Below the pieces are notes generated by a model, which made no database searches, had not been told where the DNA came from, and worked only from the letters and a program-made list of their open reading frames with translations. From Littorina saxatilis (lineage: Eukaryota > Mollusca > Gastropoda > Littorinimorpha > Littorinidae): DNA of 64,000 bases. Shown here piece by piece: positions 10,399 to 21,514 of the stretch; within the stretch, counting starts at the first letter, position 1; each line of letters begins with the position of its first letter. Location of the stretch: positions 15,912,158-15,976,157 of the forward strand of contig NC_090253.1 in NCBI RefSeq assembly GCF_037325665.1. Reading direction: 5' to 3'. The position numbers and the translations under genes are program-made.

Positions 10399-11861
10399 TT
10401 AACATGTGTTGGTTTTCACTCCTGTGTGTGTTAACATGTGTTGGTTCAACGCATGAGATCGTGCGAACCTAGCATCACACTCTGTACAAGCATACTTTTT
10501 CACTCCTGTGTGTATTAACATGTGTTGGTTCAACGTATGAGATCGTGCGAACCTAGCATCACACTCTGTACAAGCATACTTTTTCACTCCTGTGTGTATT
10601 AACATGTGTTGGTTCAACGCATGAGATTGTGCAAACCTAGCATCACACTCTGTACAAGCATACTTTTTCACTCCTGTGTGTACCAACATGTGTCGGTTCA
10701 ACGCACTAGATTGTGCGAACCTAGCATCACACTCTGTACAAGCATACTTTTTCACTCCTGTGTGTATTAACATGTGTCGGTTCAACGAATGAGATCGTGC
10801 GAACCTAGCATCACACTCTGTACAAGCATAGTTTTTCACTCCTGTGTGTATTAAGATGTGTTGGTTCAACGCATGAGATTTTGCGAACCTAGCATCACAC
10901 TCTGTACAAGCATACTTTTTCACTCCTATGTGTGTTAACATGTGTTCCTTTAAATTTTCAGACAGTGTGAACTGAAACCCACATTCTGTACAAGCATAGT
11001 TTTTCTCTCCAGTATGAGTTACAATGGGTTGCTTGAAATGTCCAGACTGTGTAGGTTTAGCACCACACTCTGTAAATTCATGTTTTTTTGCTGTCGGGCT
11101 TGATATCATGCTTCGTATCAGATGAAAATATTTGACCCCACCATTACAGTCAGTACTTGCATGTTCCTTTTGTTTCAGCAAGGTATCACACTCAGTACTT
11201 GCATGTTCCTTTTGTTTCAGCAAGGTATCACACTCAGTACTTGCATGTTCCTTTTGTTTTAGCAAGCTATCACACTCAGTATTTGAGTGTTCCTTTTGTT
11301 TCAGCAAGGTATCACACTCAGTACTTGCATGTTCCTTTTGTTTTAGCAAGCTATCACACTCAGTATTTGAGTGTTTCTTTTGTTTCAGCCAGGTATCACA
11401 CTCAGTACTGGATTGTACCTCTTGTTTCAGCCAGGTATCACACTCAGTACTGGATTGTACCTCTTGTTTCAGCCAGGTATCACACTCAGTACTGGATTGT
11501 ACCTCTTGTTTCAGCCAGGTATCACACTCAGTACTGGATTGTACCTCTTGTTTCAGCCAGGTATCACGATTAGTACTGGACCGTACCTCTTGTTTCAGCC
11601 AGGTATCACACTCGGTACTGGATTGTACCTCTTGTTTCAGCCAGGTATTGCACTCAGTACTGGATTGTACCTCTTGTTTCAGCCAGGTATCACACTCAGT
11701 ACTGGATTGTACCTCTGGTTTCAGCCAGTACTCAGTACTTGCATGTTCCTCTTGTTTTAGCCAGGTATCACTGTGGGCGCTGTCTGCAGCCTGTCCTTCC
11801 AATGTCGGTACTGTAGGCATGGTAGCTGCGTTGTCTGTGGCAACAACCCCTCTGATTGGAA
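10399..11861 (-). CDS. C2H2 zinc-finger gene, copy A, exon 2
   Basis: Main coding exon. The acceptor is TTTCATTTCCCAG followed by TTCCAATCAG. Phase 1 joins it to exon 1 (14,119-14,230), giving a 524-residue protein if translation starts at MASPNS. After VPIRGVVATDNAATMPTVP come 15 tandem 14-residue repeats (consensus TWLKQEVQSSTECD, later TLLKQKEHASTECD). One degenerate finger and seven complete C2H2 fingers follow (CTECDARFARSHALNQHMLIH), with TGVKKYA linkers in place of TGEKPYA. Residues -1/2/3/6 of fingers 2 to 7 read KHAQ, RHSR, QSAR, QHAQ, RHTQ, RHAQ. It is probably a nuclear DNA-binding protein; targets are unknown. It stops after TNTC, where a 32 bp duplication cuts off older downstream fingers. 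Confidence 0.85.
11150..11760 (-). repeat. 42 bp coding tandem repeat (15 units) in ZNF copy A
   Basis: Fifteen 42 bp units encode 14 residues each. Units 1-9 carry L-K-Q/P-E, the SUMO acceptor type psi-K-x-E. Units 10-15 carry L-K-Q-K and lack the acidic position. Copy B has 13 units. ORFs on the opposite strand here are shadows of the repeat. Confidence 0.9.
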
Positions 11862-12052
11862 CTGGGAAATGAAAGCAAAAGCAAGTCATATAATATGCTG
11901 ATTATGATCCGATAATAGCATCAACTTTTTCTCACGTTTCCTGCTTGCAAATTCAACATACCAGAAAGCAGGAGCAGGCAATTTCAAAAGCCGCACTCAG
12001 TAAAGTTTAAACTGTGTCAAGTTCCTGACTCACCGCCCCTGCTGGCAACCTC
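11862..12052. other. Intron 1 of ZNF copy A, proximal part
   Basis: Non-coding sequence next to the exon 2 acceptor. Copy B lacks about 20 bp here (AAATTCAACATACCAGAAAG). Confidence 0.6.
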
Positions 12053-12276
12053 AATAATTGTATTGGTCAGCCAGTCCTTTCTGTGGCTATTTATATTGAA
12101 TAATTATATTGGTCAGCCAGTCCTTTCTGTGTCTATTTATATTGAAGAATTATATTGGTCAGCCAGTCCTTTCTGTGGCTATTTATATTGAATAATTATA
12201 TTGGTCAGCCAGTCCTTTCTGTGGCTATTTATATTGAAGAATTATATTGGTCAGCCAGTCCTTTCTGTGTCTATTT
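12053..12276. repeat. 46 bp minisatellite, about five units
   Basis: Units begin AATAATTATATTGGTCAGCC and continue CAGTCCTTTCTGTGGCTATT. Alternate units have GTGGCT or GTGTCT. Copy B has a matching array at about 34,580-34,808. It lies in the ZNF intron. Confidence 0.9.
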
Positions 12277-12357
12277 ACCCCTCTCCACACCTCCTTCAAA
12301 CGATGGGAGGTGCAGACCTGTGCACACTCAAAACGCTCATCAGTATTTCAGTAGTTT

Positions 12358-12545
12358 TTAAAATGTTTCAGACTTAGTAAGCTGTAACGACAGTTCAAGA
12401 AATAATTCGTATTGGTCTCCTTCGCTGGATTTTACGATCTCCAGGTTGTCTTGAGAATAACTGGACTTCCAGCACTGTTGTGCTGTTTTCTTCTTTGGTG
12501 ACAGAGCTGGTGTCTCCTCTTCACTATCTGAATCTCGCACTCTTT
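12358..12545 (-). CDS. Exon-like ORF in ZNF intron (uncertain)
   Basis: The minus strand reads KRVRDSDSEEETPALSPKKK then TAQQCWKSSYSQDNLEIVKS and ends at TKSETF-stop. The acidic and lysine-rich composition looks protein-like and is not a known transposon domain. Its 5' side is cut by the HINE-3 element, and I find no acceptor in phase with exon 1. Copy B has lost one C (about 34,985), which shifts the frame. It may be a decayed alternative last exon. Confidence 0.25.
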
Positions 12546-12610
12546 TAACATTTAGTAAAGTTTTGACTAAATGTTTTAACGTAGAGGGGGGAATCGAGAC
12601 GAGGGTTGTG

Positions 12611-12649
<39 letters not shown>

Positions 12650-13408
12650 AATTCAGACTAAACTACTGGACCGATCTTTATGAAATTTGACATGAGAGTT
12701 CCTGGGTATGATATCCCCAGACGTTTTTTTTCTCATTTTTTTGATAAATGTCTTTGACGACGTCATATCCGGCTTTTCGTGAAAGTTGAGGCGGCACTGT
12801 CACGCACTCATTTTTCAACCAAATTGGTTGAAATTTTGGTCAAGTAATCTTCGACAAAGCCCGGACTTAGGTATTGCATTTCAGTTTGGTGGCTTAAAAA
12901 TTAATTAATGACTTTGGTCATTAAAATTCTGAAAATTGTAAAAAAAAATCTTTTTTTTATAAAACGATCCAAATTTACGTTCATCTTATTCTTCATCATT
13001 TTCTGATTCCATCAACATATAAATATGTTATATTTGGATTAAAAACAAGCTCTGAAAATCAAAAGTATAAAAATTATTATCAAAATCAAATTTTCGAAAT
13101 CAATTTAAAAACACTTTCATCTTATTCCTTGTCGGTTCCTGATTCCAAAAACATATAGATATATGTTTGGAATAAAAACACGCTCAGAAAGTTCAAACGA
13201 AGAGAGGTACAGAAAAGCGTACTATCCTTCTCAGCGCAACTACTACCCCGCTCTTCTTGTCAATTTCACTGCCTTTGCCATGAGCGGGGGACTGACGATG
13301 CTACGAGAATACGGTCTTGCTGAAAAATTGCATTGCGTTCAGTTTCTTTCATTCTGTGAGTTCGACAGCTACTTGACTAAATGTTGTATTTTCGCCTTAC
13401 ACAACTTG
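12546..13408 (+). mobile_element. Helentron-like element (HINE family 3), copy in A
   Basis: The 5' end ATTTAGTAAAG...TTTTGACTAAAT forms a hairpin. The subterminal ACTTGACTAAATG near the 3' end is its inverse. The 3' hairpin TCGC-CTTAC-GCGA is degenerate here (CGCCTTACACAA), and the element ends ACTTG before TT. The interior holds a (GT)n tract at 12,610-12,643 and a conserved AT-rich body without coding sequence. Relatives lie at 30,851, 35,088 and 54,933. Confidence 0.7.
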
Positions 13409-13610
13409 TTTTGTTTTCTTTTTCTATGTTTCACTTCAATCACAAGTTGCCAAGCAGACGCTGGACGAACTAAGTCTAAGAACAAAGACTTAATGCTGAG
13501 AACACGCACGCTTCCGGTAAATCGTAAAATGTCTTTTCAGCGCAACGGCCAACTAATTGGTCAAAACATCTTAAAACAGAAAAAAAGTACAAAAAATTTT
13601 TTTGTTGAGT

Positions 13611-13917
13611 TTTTGTTTGTTTGTTTGCTTAACACCCAGCCGACCACGAAGGGCCATATCAGGGCGGTGCTGCTTTGACATATAACGTGCGCCACACACA
13701 AGACAGAAGTCGCAGCACAGGCTTCATGTCTCACCCAGTCACATTATTCTGACACCGGACCAACCAGTCCTAGCACAAACCCCATAATGCCAGACGCCAG
13801 GCGGAGCAGCCACTAGATTGCCAATTTTAAAGTCTTAGGTATGACCCGGCCGGGGTTCGAACCCACGACCTTCCGATCACGGGGCGGATGCCTTACCCCT
13901 AGGCCAACCGTGCCGGC
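13611..13917 (-). mobile_element. tRNA-derived SINE-A, full length
   Basis: On the minus strand: head GGTTGGCCTAGGGGTAAGGC, B-box GGTTCGAACCC, a body of about 200 bp and a tail CTTAAGCAAACAAACAAAC. It is flanked by TTTTTGTTGAGT duplications. The same insertion is in copy B (36,678), so it predates the 22 kb duplication. Confidence 0.9.
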
Positions 13918-14118
13918 ATTTTTGTTGAGTAAAACATTGGAATTTCGGAATTTTAATTAAAAATCCGTAGCACCGTATTCTGCATATAAAAATCGGAGAA
14001 ATTAAGGAGAAACCGTAGATGTGCACAGGTCTGGAGGTGCCACCAAAGCCGACCCCCACCAACAACGTCAACCATTCCCCTTCCCCTCCCCCACCCCATG
14101 ATATTTCATTGACCTTAC

Positions 14119-14230
14119 CATATTCATATGTTTCAGTGATGTCACAACTCTCTTCTGCGACATCAATTTCTATCTTGACATCTGAGAGAAGAGCTGTGTC
14201 TCCTTCCTCCATGCTGTTGGGAGAAGCCAT
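14119..14230 (-). CDS. C2H2 zinc-finger gene, copy A, exon 1
   Basis: The minus strand encodes MASPNSMEEGDTALLSDVKI then EIDVAEESCDITETYEY, and ends in phase 1 at a strong donor (GAATATG then GTAAGGT). It joins in frame to exon 2. This short acidic start, containing VKIE (another SUMO-type motif), is conserved in copy B. An upstream in-frame ATG at 14,254 (MNSEQSAP) could extend the protein. It lies in a repeat that varies between the copies, so I prefer MASPNS. Confidence 0.75.
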
Positions 14231-14235
14231 GGGCG

Positions 14236-14540
14236 CTGACTGTTCACTGTTCAAGGTGCTGACTGTTCACTGTTCCAGGCGCTGACTGTTGTTCACTGTT
14301 CAAGGCGTTGACTGTTCACTGTTCAAGGCGCTGACTGTTCACTGTTCAAGGCGCTGACTGTTGTTCACTGTTCAAGGCGTTGACTGTTCACTGTTCAAGG
14401 CGCTGACTGTTGTTCACTGTTCAAGGCGCTGACTGTTGTTCACTGTTCAAGGCGCTGACAATTCCTGATCGTTCACTATTCAACGCGCTGACAATTCCTG
14501 ACTGTTCACGGCGCTACTGTTCACTGTTCAAGGTGTTGGC
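14236..14540. repeat. 24-27 bp minisatellite upstream of ZNF copy A start
   Basis: Repeated CACTGTTCAAGGCGCTGACT with TGTTG or TGTTGTTG spacers, about ten units. Copy B has only about three diverged units (37,309-37,430). It sits across the presumed 5' UTR or the N-terminal extension. Confidence 0.85.
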
Positions 14541-14660
14541 CAATGATAGCTGCTCTCGCTTCAAGGCGTTGCACTTGCAGGTCCATAGCTGATCAGCTTT
14601 CAAAGCAATGCTGTGTAGAAAAAACGAAATTCAGTAATTTAAAGAAGCAGAGAAAATCTC

Positions 14661-14685
14661 TCTCTCTCTCTCTTTTTCTCTCTCT

Positions 14686-14717
<32 letters not shown>

Positions 14718-14720
14718 TTA
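14661..14720. repeat. (CT)n tract ending the close A/B similarity
   Basis: CT repeat with TTTTCT interruptions. Copies A and B are collinear up to this tract (copy B at 37,558) and differ just beyond it. Confidence 0.85.
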
Positions 14721-15271
<551 letters not shown>

Positions 15272-15458
15272 GCTTCATCTTATATTTTAAACTTTTAACT
15301 TTGTAATATGATTTAATGATATTGATAAAAATTAAAAAAAACCTATTGTGTGTTGTTTGATTTCATCAATTCAATAATATTTATTATTACTGAATTACTG
15401 ATATAACGAACTAAAATCTATCTCCCTTGAGGTTCGTTGTACCCGGACTCCACTGTAC

Positions 15459-15858
15459 ATGCTTTAGTTTGGTAGCGCAGGGTAGTGCAAGGCCGCGTGC
15501 GTCCGCACACAAGCTATCATTCTGACTCTTGCGCGCACCTGTTCAAACAATCAATGAATCAGAGACCAGCCTCCATACACACCTGGCGGGAGACACAACT
15601 TGGGTCAGGGGAAGATAATAGACAGGGACTAAAACAGTAAAAGGGTGTAACTTCACGCTATCGTTGGTGACTGAGTGCACCTTGACACACCAACATTGGG
15701 GCGGCGAAGAGTAAACACAAGCCCTTCACCCCCACCACTGCGAACCCTCGTGGCTCACCCCCTTCCATCTTTTGAATGTCTCTAGACCGGTCTGACTAAA
15801 GACTACGCGACCGCACGCAACCTTGCACTACCTTGCGCGGCCTCAAACTAAAGCATGT
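15459..15858. mobile_element. TIR element Q, about 400 bp
   Basis: Inverted ends ACATGCTTTAGTTTGGTAGC and its near inverse GCGCGGCCTCAAACTAAAGC then ATGT, with a GCAAGGTAGTGCAAGG block inside each. There is no ORF. A related end starts at 16,541, and a copy split by element N lies at 43,148-44,510. The target duplication is unclear. Confidence 0.6.
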
Positions 15859-15869
15859 GCATGTAATAT

Positions 15870-16540
15870 TTTTATTTATATATTATCTTTACATTATCTG
15901 ACTTTATACCAAGTTTTAAGTCACAGAAATAAAAAATAAGGGAGTTATGATGTATTTTGCAACAAGCTATCGAGTGAAAGTGAAAGCATCGTGGTTCAGC
16001 GTCCGACCATATATTCGCTTCTAAAAACAATGCAGGTCACTTGATCAAATTTTCTGCCTGACCTTCCGCTCAAAATTTTTATTAAAAATAGTGTTGGTTG
16101 TGTTATAAAGTAAACCCCCCACATTAGGAAAAATTTGGTAAAAGAAGTTGTTTTTTTTAATTGTTTTTGTTTTTTAAATCCGAGGCAGAAATCCTCGGCT
16201 TGCACTTTCATTGGCTAGCTCTTCGAAAATAGGCCTACATCATTACTCCCTTAATTTTTTTTATTTTTGTGACTTAAAACTCGGTGTCATGGCAGCTGAT
16301 GTTGTGAAGATACTAGATATATAAGAATATTACACAACCATACTTTAGTGCATGGTCGTGCCTGCGATTCTAAAAACAATGCGAACATGGTCGGACGCAG
16401 GTATCCGATGATTGCACTTTCGCTCGCTAGCTCTTCAAAAATGCACCATAACTTCCGTATGTTTTATTTCTCTGACTTAAAACTAAGTACAAAGTATGAT
16501 AATGTGAAGATACTAGATATATAAAAATATTACATGTACA
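15870..16540. repeat. Dispersed repeat, three copies in both orientations
   Basis: A block of about 110 bp (CATAACTCCCTTATTTTTTA, then GTGACTTAAAACT, then GAAGATACTAGATATATA) occurs inverted at 15,880-15,975 and direct at 16,230-16,330 and 16,440-16,540. Another direct copy is at 43,035-43,140. Non-coding. Confidence 0.65.
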
Positions 16541-17280
16541 TGCTTTAGTTTGAGGCCGCGCAAGGTAGTGCAAGGTCGCGTGCGGTCGCGTAGTCTTTAG
16601 TCAGACCCCTCTAGACTGCATACCAAACCATGCGCTTCCGAGCTTTTGCGCAGGCTATCTGGCCAGACAAAAGAAGATAAAGCAAGTTCAGACCAGAACT
16701 ATGCACAGGGTAATGTTCGACCACAGGCGGAAGGTATCGTCCACTGGACTACTACTATCACAGAAAGACTACTTGGTCTTTCTGTGATAGTGTTGCGACC
16801 CATCTCGTCATCGGCGCTTTTCCGGAAATGACCTGCGCTTTGTTGGAATTCCAACAATGGCCGCCATTGTAGGATTTCCAACTTTGCGCTACGCGATTCT
16901 AGAAATGTACCGCGCGCATAGTGAGAATTCTGCTCTTTCTTAGAATGCGATGTAAAATGATACAAGTCATGATGGCCCATGATGATCCTTGTGTTTTAAA
17001 GTGATCAATGCTTAGTCTTGAAAAAGCAGATGCATTGTATAACGCACCAAACCAACCGAATTACAAAAAGCAAAATCACTTTTGATAACTTCGGCGGGCT
17101 GTAACAACACAGTTCAACAACCCATCCCACTCAACCAAAACGCACCAATTTTACGTAATTTTTAACGTTCCAGATCTTACATTTTACAACAACAAAAACA
17201 CAACAAGAGTGTTCCGATATAACTTTTCACTGGTAACTATCGATTGTAATAATTTTTTACTCAGTCTTAACTGATTATAT

Positions 17281-17946
17281 GGTCAGGAATCTGTCAAGGT
17301 GTCCAAATGCAAAAATCCTGTACTGGATACTTTTATTACTTTGTATTTTATTCTGTTTTTAAATGACTACAATATAAACAATACAGTTATGAAGTATTCC
17401 TCATGCAGATTCTATCCATACCAAATTTATGTCTGTCAGACGTCTGGATGCTGAGAAAATTGACTTTGTTCAAGAAAAAAAGCACCTTTTTGGGCACACA
17501 AGGCGTTACGCAAAACGCATGGTACATTGGGCATTGAATAACCAAGTTACTGATAAGGGCATCATCTCAATCTAATTTTTAATAGGTCCAGAAATGGATG
17601 GAGAAACATATGTGGTCAGGAATCTGTCAAGGTGTCCAAATGCAAAAATCCTGTTCTGGATATTTTTAATACTTTTTATTTTATTCTGTTTTTAAATGAC
17701 TACAATATAAACAATACAGTTATGAAGTATTCCTCATGCAGATTCTATCCATACCAAATTTATGTCTGTCAGACGTCTGGATGCTGAGAAAATTGACTTT
17801 GTTCAAGAAAAAAAGCACCTTTTTGGGCACACAAGGCGTTACGCGAAACGCATGGTACATTGGGCATTGAATAACCAAGTTACTGATAAGGGCATCATCT
17901 CAATCTAATTTTTAATAGGTCCAGAAATGGATGGAGAAACATATGT
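17281..17946. repeat. 333 bp tandem duplication at end of element T
   Basis: Two units start GGTCAGGAATCTGTCAAGG and end GGAGAAACATATG, with only a few differences. Both include the terminal inverted repeat, so an alternative left end exists. Confidence 0.9.
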
Positions 17947-18042
17947 TAGATTAATGAAAGTTTGATCTGAACATAGGTTTTGGATTTTGAACGTTCTTTT
18001 TTAGCTGGTCTGTATGTTACATTTGGTGTAAATATTCATGAA

Positions 18043-18837
18043 ACAAGAAGGGCAAAGCCCATACGACTCACATGCTTGACCTTGACCTTTACATGACCTT
18101 GACCTTCAGCTAAACCTAGCAATGACATCATACACTAAGAACTGCTTTACACATTTTTCCTACCAAAATACATGTGACCTTGACCCAAGGTCAAGGTCAT
18201 CCAAGGTCATGCAACACAAAGCTGTTAATTCAAGACATAGGAAGTACAATGGTGCTTATTGGCTCTTTCTACCATGAGATATGGTCACTTTTAGTGGTTC
18301 ACTACCTTATTTTGGTCACATTTCATAAGGGTCAAAGTGACCTTGACCTTGATCATATGTGACCAAATGTGTCTCATGATGAAAGCATAACATGTGCCCC
18401 ACATAATTTTTCAGTTTGAAACAGTTATCTTCCATAGTTCAGGGTCAAGGTCACTTCAAAATATGTATACAATCCAACTTTGAAGAGCTCCTGTGACCTT
18501 GAAGCAAGGTAAACCAAACTGGTATCAAAAGATGGGGCTTACTTTGCCCTATATATCATATATAGGTGAGGTATTAAATCTCAAAAACTTCAGAGAAAAT
18601 GTGAAAAATAGCTGTTTTTTTAGACAACATTTATGGCCCCTGCGACCTTGACCTTGAAGCAAGGTCAAGATGCTATGTATGTTTTTTGGGGCCTTGTCAT
18701 CATACACCATCTTGCCAAATTTGGTACTGATAGACTGAATAGTGTCCAAGAAATATCCAACGTTAAAGTTTTCCGGCCGGACGGACGGACGACTCGGGTG
18801 AGTACATAGACTCACTTTTGCTTTGCATGTGAGTCAA
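18043..18837 (-). mobile_element. Helentron-like element (HINE family 2)
   Basis: On the minus strand the 5' end is GACTCACATGC...GTGAGTC. Its inverse GCATGTGAGTC lies just before a 3' hairpin (GGGC-TTT-GCCC), and the end is TTCTTG before TTT. The body is rich in TGACCTTGACCT and AGGTCAAGGTCA and in TCAAGGTCA extended half-sites. No ORF. It shares the plan of HINE-1 and HINE-3 with little other sequence similarity. Confidence 0.7.
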
Positions 18838-19378
18838 AAAGGGAAACTATCTTAAAAAAAAATGTTTCTGGTCAAACTTACTTAAAAATCATTGCAGAGG
18901 AAAGTCATTAGGTAGGATGATTGTAATTTTTTTTTAAATTGAGCGAAAAAGTTGTGTTTGATGTAATTTAATTGCACTTCTAAGTTAAAAATATGCGTTT
19001 GGTGTAAATGAAATTGTATCTACTTGCCCAAACAAGTTTTGTCACAGTCTTTAAATAATGCCATAATACACAAAAGTGTGTTTTCTTATACCTCAGACAC
19101 CTGGTAGTTAAACTATGGTCACAGGATTCCTAGTGCTTGCACCTGTTGGCTTGTAGCTCTAGAGACTTAAGTGAGGCCTTCTGACAAGGGTGTAAATGTA
19201 ACGTACATACTGAGAATACTTGAAAATGACAATGATTTTGTTTCAGAGACAGAAGATAACTTATCAGTGCTTAAGAACAACCAGCAAGACCAAACCTTTG
19301 TTTCAACATGAAAACAAGCACACTGAATGACAAAATTTACCTCAGAAGGACCACTGTTGGGACATTTTGGTGTAAATG

Positions 19379-19793
19379 TAACATAGCTCAGTTGGTAGCG
19401 CGCTGGATTTGTATTCAGTTGGCCGCTGTCAGCGCGAGTTCAATCCCAGGTTCGGCGGAAATTTATTTCACAGAGTCAACTTTGTGTGCAGACTCTCTTC
19501 GGTGTCCGAACCACCCCCCCCCCCCCCCCCCCCCGTGTATACTACATTGGGTGTGCACGTTAAAGATCCCACAATTGACAAAAGGGTCTTTTCTGGCAAA
19601 ATTGCTTAGGCACAGTTAATAATTGTCTACCATACCCGTGTGACTTGGAATAAGGCCGTGAAAGGTAAATATGCGCCGACATGGCTGCAATCTACTGGCC
19701 GTATAAAATTTCATCTCACACGGCATCACTGCAGAGCGCCTAGAACTGTACCCACGGAATATGCGCGATATAAGCCTCATTGATTGATTGACA
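19379..19793 (+). mobile_element. tRNA-derived SINE-D, full length
   Basis: A-box TAGCTCAGTTGGTAGCGCGC and B-box GAGTTCAATCCC head a body with a long C run (19,507-19,534). GTGCACGTTAAAGATCCCAC follows, then a 3' part ending GCGCGATATAAGCCTCATTG and an (ATTG)n tail. It is inserted in element T next to a GGTGTAAATGTAAC motif. Confidence 0.85.
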
Positions 19794-21514
19794 TCACCTT
19801 GTTTTTTTACTGAGACCATATGCAGCACATAATCATGCTAAAAACAGCACATAACAGTCTGTTGAGGGTTTATGAGCTAAATAAAAGAGAAATTACCCTT
19901 CAAATGGACCTGCAGATCTTCGGAGCCTTCTGTATGTTACTTTACACCATCCTTTTGTGTAAAGATGTACACACAACCTAAAATTAATTTAACCCTTTAT
20001 TTTGACTTGAGACAGGTAGCTTAGAACAAACAAGTTAGAAATACTGTTAAACTGATGTGAGCATAGCCCATTAAATGTAAATTCAGTACCTTGTACTTGC
20101 TGTTTGGTGTAAAGTAACGTACAGATCATGGGTAAAATTAACATTTGGTACCGTAGTGGAGTACCAACCTGACTATTCTATCGTGAAAAGGATTTGTTAT
20201 GATTTCTTGTTTGTAACTCAAAAAACTGCAGACCAGAATAGTGTAAAAATATTTAAAGAGGGTGATTTGATAATAATTTCTACACCGCTGACCGTGCTTT
20301 TTTCAAATTAAGTAATAACCTGATGATTGAGGTTAAGGTTTGCAAATCAAATGACATGAACATTTACTGGAACCATTTCTGCACTTCCATAGAGAATGTC
20401 ATTGTTTTAAAAACAGTGTAAATAGGTAAATGTTGAATTGTATCTTTGATTCTGGGCTTTGGTGTAAAGTAACTAACGGATAAATGATTTTGCTTTTATT
20501 GAGACAGGAGAAACTTTTTTCAAGTGTTGCTTTAGTACAGATCAACTCTACATTCAGCCATCAAGCCATTGGATAGTGAAACAGTTGCCTAAAGCTGAAC
20601 CTAAGAAAATGACAGCACCTTGAAATTATGTTATGGTGTAAATGTAACATACAGTCATTTGTGCTTTATCTGCAAATATTTGATAAACCGAACACTTGAC
20701 TGGAAAATAAAATGCTGCAATTGAAGGACAAGAATACCAAGATGTTTATTCATGTAAATTTAAGGAGGTTTTAAAAAGTCTAAAAATTGTAACACTTTTT
20801 GGACTTCTTGACAGATTCTTGGCCATATTTATATTAAACTCACACAGTCTCTCTGGGCTGCAGAGACAGCATTACGTCCCTTTACTGAGCAGGCTCTTGT
20901 CAGTGTCACTGCATGGTAATCTAGGCTCTTGAAACGTAATGTGCAAGTCTGTGCGCTATATTGATGTGATTGATTGTTGCAAAATGCTGATTCAAATTAA
21001 AGATGATTTCAGCCTGTTGTAACAAACTAACACTCTACTCTGAGAAAACAATCAACGGTGTTCAAAATAGATCGAGACAGCAGCAACTAGCTCGCTGCAC
21101 GCGCTGAGTGTCACTGAGACTATTGTTACACAGTGTACCCCCACACACCCAATTCAAGACTTCCCCTGTATAAGACCTTGCTTTTTCATATGCCTTATTC
21201 ATTACCTGTGAAAAGGGTATATTTTTTGTGCCAGTCGAAGGGTTGCCATTTCTAGAACGAGGCAGCTCGTATCCGGAAATGCGGCGCTTTGTTGGAAATC
21301 AAATGAGGTTTCGGGAAAAAAGTAGTCCAGTGGACGAACACGACGATACCTTCCGCCTGTGGTTCGACCAAACTTCTATTCACTTTACGATTCAGTAAAG
21401 CCCCATTCTAGAACCGTGTAGACGGGAGCGTTTATAACTCGATGATGCGGTGTGGTACTTACCCCATTGGCCGTCTGCACTGCAGGCTCAGTAGCTGAAC
21501 GAAGAAAGATCTCT

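Larger units (their letters stand above)
17277..20828. mobile_element. Large non-autonomous TIR element T, about 3.5 kb
   Basis: Ends ATATGGTCAGGAATCTGTCA and, inverted, ATATGGCCAAGAATCTGTCA. The uninterrupted target is visible in N copy 1 (ACTGATTATATATTAAACTC near 43,830). It has no transposase ORF. It begins with two nearly identical 333 bp tandem units (17,281-17,613 and 17,614-17,946). It carries HINE-2 at 18,043 and a SINE at 19,379, and has a dispersed motif GGTGTAAAGTAACGTACAG. Superfamily unknown. Confidence 0.6.
16791..21317. mobile_element. Element N, copy 3, split by element T
   Basis: Begins TGTTGCGACCCATCTCG and matches N copies at 40,914 and 43,341 over 16,791-17,277 and 20,829-21,317. 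Its last ~57 bp are replaced where it meets the inverted arm of element H. No ORF. See N copy 1 for the family. Confidence 0.65.
16722..21361. mobile_element. hAT-like TIR element H carrying a nest, A only
   Basis: Ends CACAGGCGGAAGGTATCGT and its inverse ACGATACCTTCCGCCTGTG, flanked by GTTCGAC (16,715-16,721 and 21,362-21,368). Copy B at about 44,640 has the single site ATGTTCGACCAAAC. A 7-8 bp duplication with CA-starting ends suggests hAT. No transposase is visible. The interior is almost entirely other elements: N (16,791-21,317), T within it, and HINE-2 and a SINE within T. Confidence 0.6.

Noticed and set aside
11132-11872. Plus-strand ORFs with repeated CTSCFSQVSHSVLD-type units (also 33,765-34,421)
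   Set aside because: They are antisense shadows of the 42 bp coding repeat in the zinc-finger gene, which has splice sites and fingers on the minus strand.
13163-13678. 171-residue ORF at the end of HINE-3
   Set aside because: It crosses the HINE-3 3' end, intron DNA and the SINE-A tail. It is not conserved as a frame in copy B.
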